From Liolophura sinensis (lineage: Eukaryota; Mollusca; Polyplacophora; Chitonida; Chitonidae): a stretch of 64,000 nt of DNA. The stretch lies in assembly GCF_032854445.1 (NCBI RefSeq), contig NC_088305.1, forward strand, positions 11,909,606 to 11,973,605, read 5' to 3'. The notes beneath the pieces are model-generated. The model was not told where the DNA came from and did no database searches. It saw nothing but the letters and a program-made list of their open reading frames with translations. Position 1 is the first letter of the stretch. Each line of letters begins with the position of its first letter. The position numbers and the translations under genes were made by a program. Positions 59,905 to 64,000 of the stretch are shown one piece after another.

Positions 59905-60225
59905 TCCCCCTTGGCATTGTTTTAATGTCATTTTATGTTAAATATGATAGACAATATGACGTTTGAAGTAATTCTGAACCAGTGACTTTTTAGCTTTATT
60001 TTTTTAATTTTAACCTAATTCTGCTTAGGCCATGGAGATAGGGGTGGGGGTGGGGGCGTGTAATTTCTACTTTATCAGCAGTCATATGAACAGTTAGTAT
60101 AAAACCCTGACTAGGGTAAATTGACAAGGGACCGTATTTACCTGTGACCATTTTTGCCAGCTTTTTCGCTTTCGTCACAACTCTGGTTTTAACTCTCCAT
60201 GCTGTACGCCTTTAGTTATATTGTT
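59905..60225 (+). repeat. R3 dispersed repeat, longest copy
   Basis: Includes an upstream part (TTTTATGTTAAATATGATAG) shared with 11.2 kb. The usual blocks follow: GGCCATGGAGATAGGGG, GACTAGGGTAAATTGACAAG and CAACTCTGGTTTTAACTCTC. Confidence 0.58.
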
Positions 60226-60604
60226 GAACAGAACAACCATGTGAATATGTAAACACCATGTGTTAACTTGTCAGAATGCGTTAGATAAGCGGGCTCGTTA
60301 ATTTGGTAGCGTCTGTTCAACCTTATGACCTCTGTCTGACCTGGCTAGGCTGTTCTATATCAGTCTCCCGCCCTGGCATGTCTGGCCAGATGGTGCCCGC
60401 TCGATGCACAGTGTTACGACACTGCTACGACATTCCCACATAGCGCTGGTATGTCGTTGCATGCGATCCCGCAATTCCATGTCGTTTTAAATAAAGACCT
60501 TAATCTGAGCACCTTTGCCCTACTTTCGCATGGTACTCGTCAACCGCAAAATTATTGGCGCAATACATCAATGATCATATAGGAACGAATTGTTTCCTAG
60601 TTTC

Positions 60605-60668
60605 AACATGCTCTCGCCACGATCTGGTGGAAATGCTGCTAGTGTAGCAGTGTGTTCATTCATCGAAA
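60605..60668 (+). mobile_element. SINE tail, CACGATAT type, diverged
   Basis: CATGCTCTCGCCACGATCTG, GTGGAAATGCTGCTAG, ending GTTCATTCATCG. Confidence 0.45.
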
Positions 60669-60724
60669 CAGCGCCTGTATTGAACCGTACGTTTTATGCC
60701 AGTGACTATTAGTTATTTGCCAAT

Positions 60725-60982
60725 ATTTATTTATTTATTTCGTGTTTTACGTGGTACTCAGTATTTCAGTTATACTTATAATGGCGGCGGCCATTATAAA
60801 GGGAGGAAAAAGGGGAGAGACCGTGGGAAAGCTTTGATCATCAAGCTAAGACCTTCACACATGCTACCTAAGGGGAAGCCAGAATGAGCTGGATTTGAAC
60901 TCACGGCGATAGCAAGGGTGAGAGGTTCCTAGGTCATAGTGTTGCAATAGCACGCTAATCACTCGGCAATGGAGACCCGTGT
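60725..60982 (-). mobile_element. SINE-1, near full length, diverged
   Basis: ATTTATTTATTTATTTCGTG, ACGTGGTACTCAGTATTTCA, GATTTGAACTCACGGCGA and GGCAATGGAGACCC. Confidence 0.72.
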
Positions 60983-60984
60983 TC

Positions 60985-61924
60985 ACTTTTTGGTCAATAT
61001 AAGTTTATCTCCGTCACGTATCCTGATACGTTATCATTTTGTGCATTATGTGTGACGTATACCCGGTGCATATAGGCCGTTCCCGTGTTTTTGTACAACG
61101 GATCCCATCGGCAATTACACGTCAGTACAAATACAGTTATCTAGTGGCGGTAATTTTACGTTATTCTACCATTAATTGTACGGAATCTTTTCTTATACCT
61201 TTGCTTGTGGTTTGATTAGTCATAATGAGTCAACATTCAGGCTTTAAAATGATCCAAATAGCAGATATTAGTGAAAATCAGTACATTAGGGAATTGCGAC
61301 TGATGACACCTACATCGCATTTTATGGAATTACGACGGAAACCGCTAAACAGCAATGTAGTCTATTCGCGGGGACTGTGTTACTGCACAGCAGTTTGTTC
61401 GTTAAAGCTATTAAGACTATCGTAGCCGTACCTGTATATTCAGCAATCCGAAACATGTATTTCCCGGAAACAGCGACATCTGGATTCGAACATCTGGATG
61501 ACCTCACCGGTCAAGGACCTGATAGTTGCAGGGAGCCAGCGCCTTTATCACAAGAGCCCGAGAGGACATGACACGAGTTCGATATCATATTGTATTGTAA
61601 TTTATCAGACGTCACTGGTCCTCAACTCTTCAAAACAACACATAATGATGCCCTAATTTGGGCTCAGACATCTGAATCGGTGGTTTTCTAACCGACCACC
61701 CCTGCATCCATTCAAGACGCAGAATGGATGCCGCCATAAACCAAATAAACGTAACCCATAGTTTATATCGATTACAGAACATATCTATGGTAGCATGTGG
61801 CGATATCAACTCACGCACTGTGTAAGCCACCTATATATTCCTACCCCAAGATTCATTGCGTTCTGGTTGATTTGTGACTGCAAATTTTATAAAGCGATCC
61901 ATTTGCAGATTTATTTTCATAAAA
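60985..61924. other. No repeat or gene recognised
   Basis: Intergenic or upstream sequence preceding the 63-bp array. The open frames at 61,225-61,571 (+) are short and unrecognised. Confidence 0.35.
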
Positions 61925-62420
61925 TGGCTTTCTGCTGATTTATTAGTATAAAGTGGTCATGTTGTTGTTATCTTACAATAAGGTGGCCGTGTTGCTGGTT
62001 TGTATCTGTAAAGTAACCGTATTGCTGTTTGTATCGGTAAACTGGCCGTGTTGCTGTTTGTATCTGTAAAGTGGCCGTGTTGCTGGTTTGTGTCCGTAAA
62101 GTGGCCGTGTTGCTGGTTTGTTTTCGTGAAGTGGCCGTGTTATTGATGATTTGCTGATGTAAAGCCGTCGTGTTGCTGGTTTGTTTTCGTGAAGTGGCCG
62201 TGTTATTGATGATTTGCTGATGTAAAGCCGTCGTGTTGCTGGTTTGTTTTCGTGAAGTGGCCGTGTTATTGATGATTTGCTGATGTAAAGCCGTCGTGTT
62301 GCTGATTTCCTGTTGTGAAGTAATCTTGTTTCTGATTTGTTACTTTAAAAAGATCGTGTGGCTGATTTGCTACTGTGAGATAGTCGTATTACTGATTTGT
62401 TACTGTAAAGTGGCCGTGTT
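61925..62420. repeat. ~31-bp tandem repeat with a 63-bp higher-order period
   Basis: The basic motif is GTAAAGTGGCCGTGTTGCTG plus GTTTGT. Between 62,111 and 62,300 two diverged units form a composite repeated at 62,111, 62,174, 62,237 and 62,300 (63 bp each) with almost no differences, so this block expanded most recently. Confidence 0.88.
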
Positions 62421-62807
62421 ATGAGTACGTCAAAAACAGTGATGAAAGACAAGATTTTTCAGTTGGCCTGCTGTTTCAATGGCCTGCTGTTTCAAATTCG
62501 ATTTCAAAGAGCTGAGAAAAGTGTCCATGATATTCAGGTGCCAAGCGTCACTGATACTTCGTATCACAAACAAATAATTCTGAGACAGAAGGTAGACTTC
62601 GTGTTGTTACTCTGACAGTGGATAATAGACACATTTTGTACAAACTGTTTTCATACGTTCGCTATGTTTATTATATTAAAAATCTGCATGTTATCAGTAC
62701 GCCACTTCCACTCAAAACATCGCTGACGTCAACATATTGTGCAAATCGAATAATGTGCAATCATCCTTGCATCTTTTGATTTCAGTAATACTGATTATTC
62801 ATACATT

Positions 62808-62998
62808 TTGCGGATGGTTGTAGACTTTCGGCAAAATCTGTCCGGTTTCGTCCCAACATAATGATGGCTGCTGTCCTAAAAGTGAAAGATTTTTGAGAGC
62901 GACGTGAAACGCGGATGGAATAAATAAATAATTAGAAGTGAAATATTCTTGACTACAGCGTAAAACACCAATCAAATAAATAAATAAATGAATACATT
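62808..62998 (+). mobile_element. SINE-1 with a doubled 3' tail
   Basis: A first tail runs from GCGGATGGTTGTAGACTTTC to GCGACGTGAAACGCGG and an AAATAAATAA run. A second tail fragment starts AGAAGTGAAATATTCTTGAC and ends ATAAATAAATAAATGAAT. Confidence 0.6.
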
Positions 62999-63019
62999 TA
63001 TGACTGGAGGAAAACACGT

Positions 63020-63378
63020 GTTTCCACGCGAATGGTTAGAGAGTCCGCCGCGAAATCGGGAGATCCGGAGATCAAACCCGGATCGGGTTATTCCAAAGAT
63101 CTTAAAAATGGTACACGCTGCTGCCTTGCTTGACGCTCAGCACTGAGAGATTAGAGCAAGGAAACATGACCATTTGGCCTGGTGTTTGTATAATGTGATT
63201 GAGTGGGGTGTCATGTCTGGTGTCTTCGACATGATACGGCAGCACTTTTGCGATATTGACTCGACCTGCCACAAGAAGACAATATACATGTACGCACACC
63301 TACTAATTTCTCGTCCTCATATGACTGAAAAATTGTTCAGTACGACAATGAACTCCAAGCATACATACATCCATACAT
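63020..63378 (+). mobile_element. SINE-3, with tRNA-like head
   Basis: Head CGCGAATGGTTAGAGAGTCC, then GGAGATCAAACCCGGATC (B-box-like). The body has GGTGTCATGTCTGGTGTCTT, and the 3' end ATGACTGAAAAATTGTTCAG, TACGACAATGAACTCCAAGC is followed by (ATAC)n. The best reference for SINE-3 here. Confidence 0.72.
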
Positions 63379-63479
63379 GAACGATCCCATGCCTTAATAC
63401 CGCAAACGAAACGGCGAGAACTGGATTCGAACACGCGTCCAGTCAGCCAGCGATTTAATTGTCTGATTCAGCCAAGACA

Positions 63480-63630
63480 CCGCAGTCATACAGGGAAGGT
63501 CTGTCACCAGCCTGCGGATGCTCGTGAATTTCCCCCGGTTCTACCAGCCTTTTTCCGACAATAATGCTGTCCGCCGCCGTTTAAGTGAACTATTCTTGAG
63601 TACAACATAAAACACTAAGAAATAAATGAT
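63480..63630 (+). mobile_element. SINE-1, 3' half
   Basis: CTGCGGATGCTCGTGAATTT, GTTTAAGTGAACTATTCTTG and ACAACATAAAACACTAAG. Confidence 0.65.
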
Positions 63631-63727
63631 GAAATTTTGCTGTCCCTTTAATGTAAAGGCCTGGAAAGTTTCGCATGTACACAGTGGATAGAGGCTGGGA
63701 TTTAAAGCTTACAGTTAAAGAAGTGTA

Positions 63728-63800
63728 ATTATTTATTTATTCCGTTGTGGTTTTACGAATATTTAGTGTAAACGACGGCGGTCATATGGGCGAAAAAAAA
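63728..63800 (-). mobile_element. SINE-1 fragment, degraded
   Basis: ATTATTTATTTATTCCGTTG, then GTAAACGACGGCGGTCATAT. Confidence 0.4.
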
Positions 63801-64000
63801 CAAAACCCGGTGAGAAGACAGAGAAACCACATAGATACCGGACAAACTTCATGACTTAAAGCCTCAGCCGACCCAGCGACAAGTCTGTCTTATTAGCTAA
63901 TGGTCAATATTTTACCCGAGAGTGACGTCTTAGCCGAATAAATCATCGAACCCGTCATTTGTATAGTTTATTTGATTTGATTCTATTATAGTATAATTTA

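Overview
This is invertebrate animal DNA: about 60% A+T, very gene-poor and dense in short interspersed repeats. The tRNA-headed SINEs with AAATAAATAAAT tails, and a second tail type (CACGATATGGCTGAAATATT ... GCGTTAAGCC ... (ATTC)n), resemble elements I recall from mollusc and other lophotrochozoan genomes. A marine mollusc or a relative is my best guess; this is an inference from memory, not a database result.

The only host gene I can support is on the minus strand. A 148-nt coding exon (56,657 to 56,510) begins at an ATG in good context and ends at a strong 5' splice site. A 108-nt exon (9,025 to 8,918) is bounded by a strong 3' splice site and a strong 5' splice site, and it encodes the core of a hormone-receptor domain (WDG, CWP and RPCP motifs) of a secretin-type (class B1) G-protein-coupled receptor. 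The two exons have matching phases. When joined, they place the first two domain cysteines 14 residues apart, close to known receptors. If they belong to one gene, the intron between them is 47,484 bp and most of the window is that intron. The 1-8,917 stretch would be the start of the next intron. By eye I found no C-x3-G-x-W exon there, so the rest of the receptor probably lies beyond the left edge. 56,658-64,000 lies upstream of the first recognised exon.

The rest is mobile and repetitive DNA. (1) SINE-1, a tRNA-headed element of about 270 bp, is present in about 30 full or partial copies, at least three with 12-13 bp target-site duplications. (2) SINE-2 and SINE-3 are two tRNA-headed families that share a 3' end. 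(3) A fourth family is seen only as its 3' tail. (4) A degraded reverse-transcriptase-type retroelement has a 3' untranslated region (called R2 here) that is dispersed as about 14 copies. (5) A 160-300 bp family of unknown class (R3) has about 10 copies. (6) There are tandem arrays with periods of 91, 54, 23 and 63 bp, plus weaker ones. (7) There are two long imperfect inverted repeats close to the receptor exon at 9 kb.

No rRNA gene, intact tRNA gene, CRISPR array or prokaryotic feature was seen. Most open frames of 60-110 codons fall inside repeats or are of a length expected by chance.
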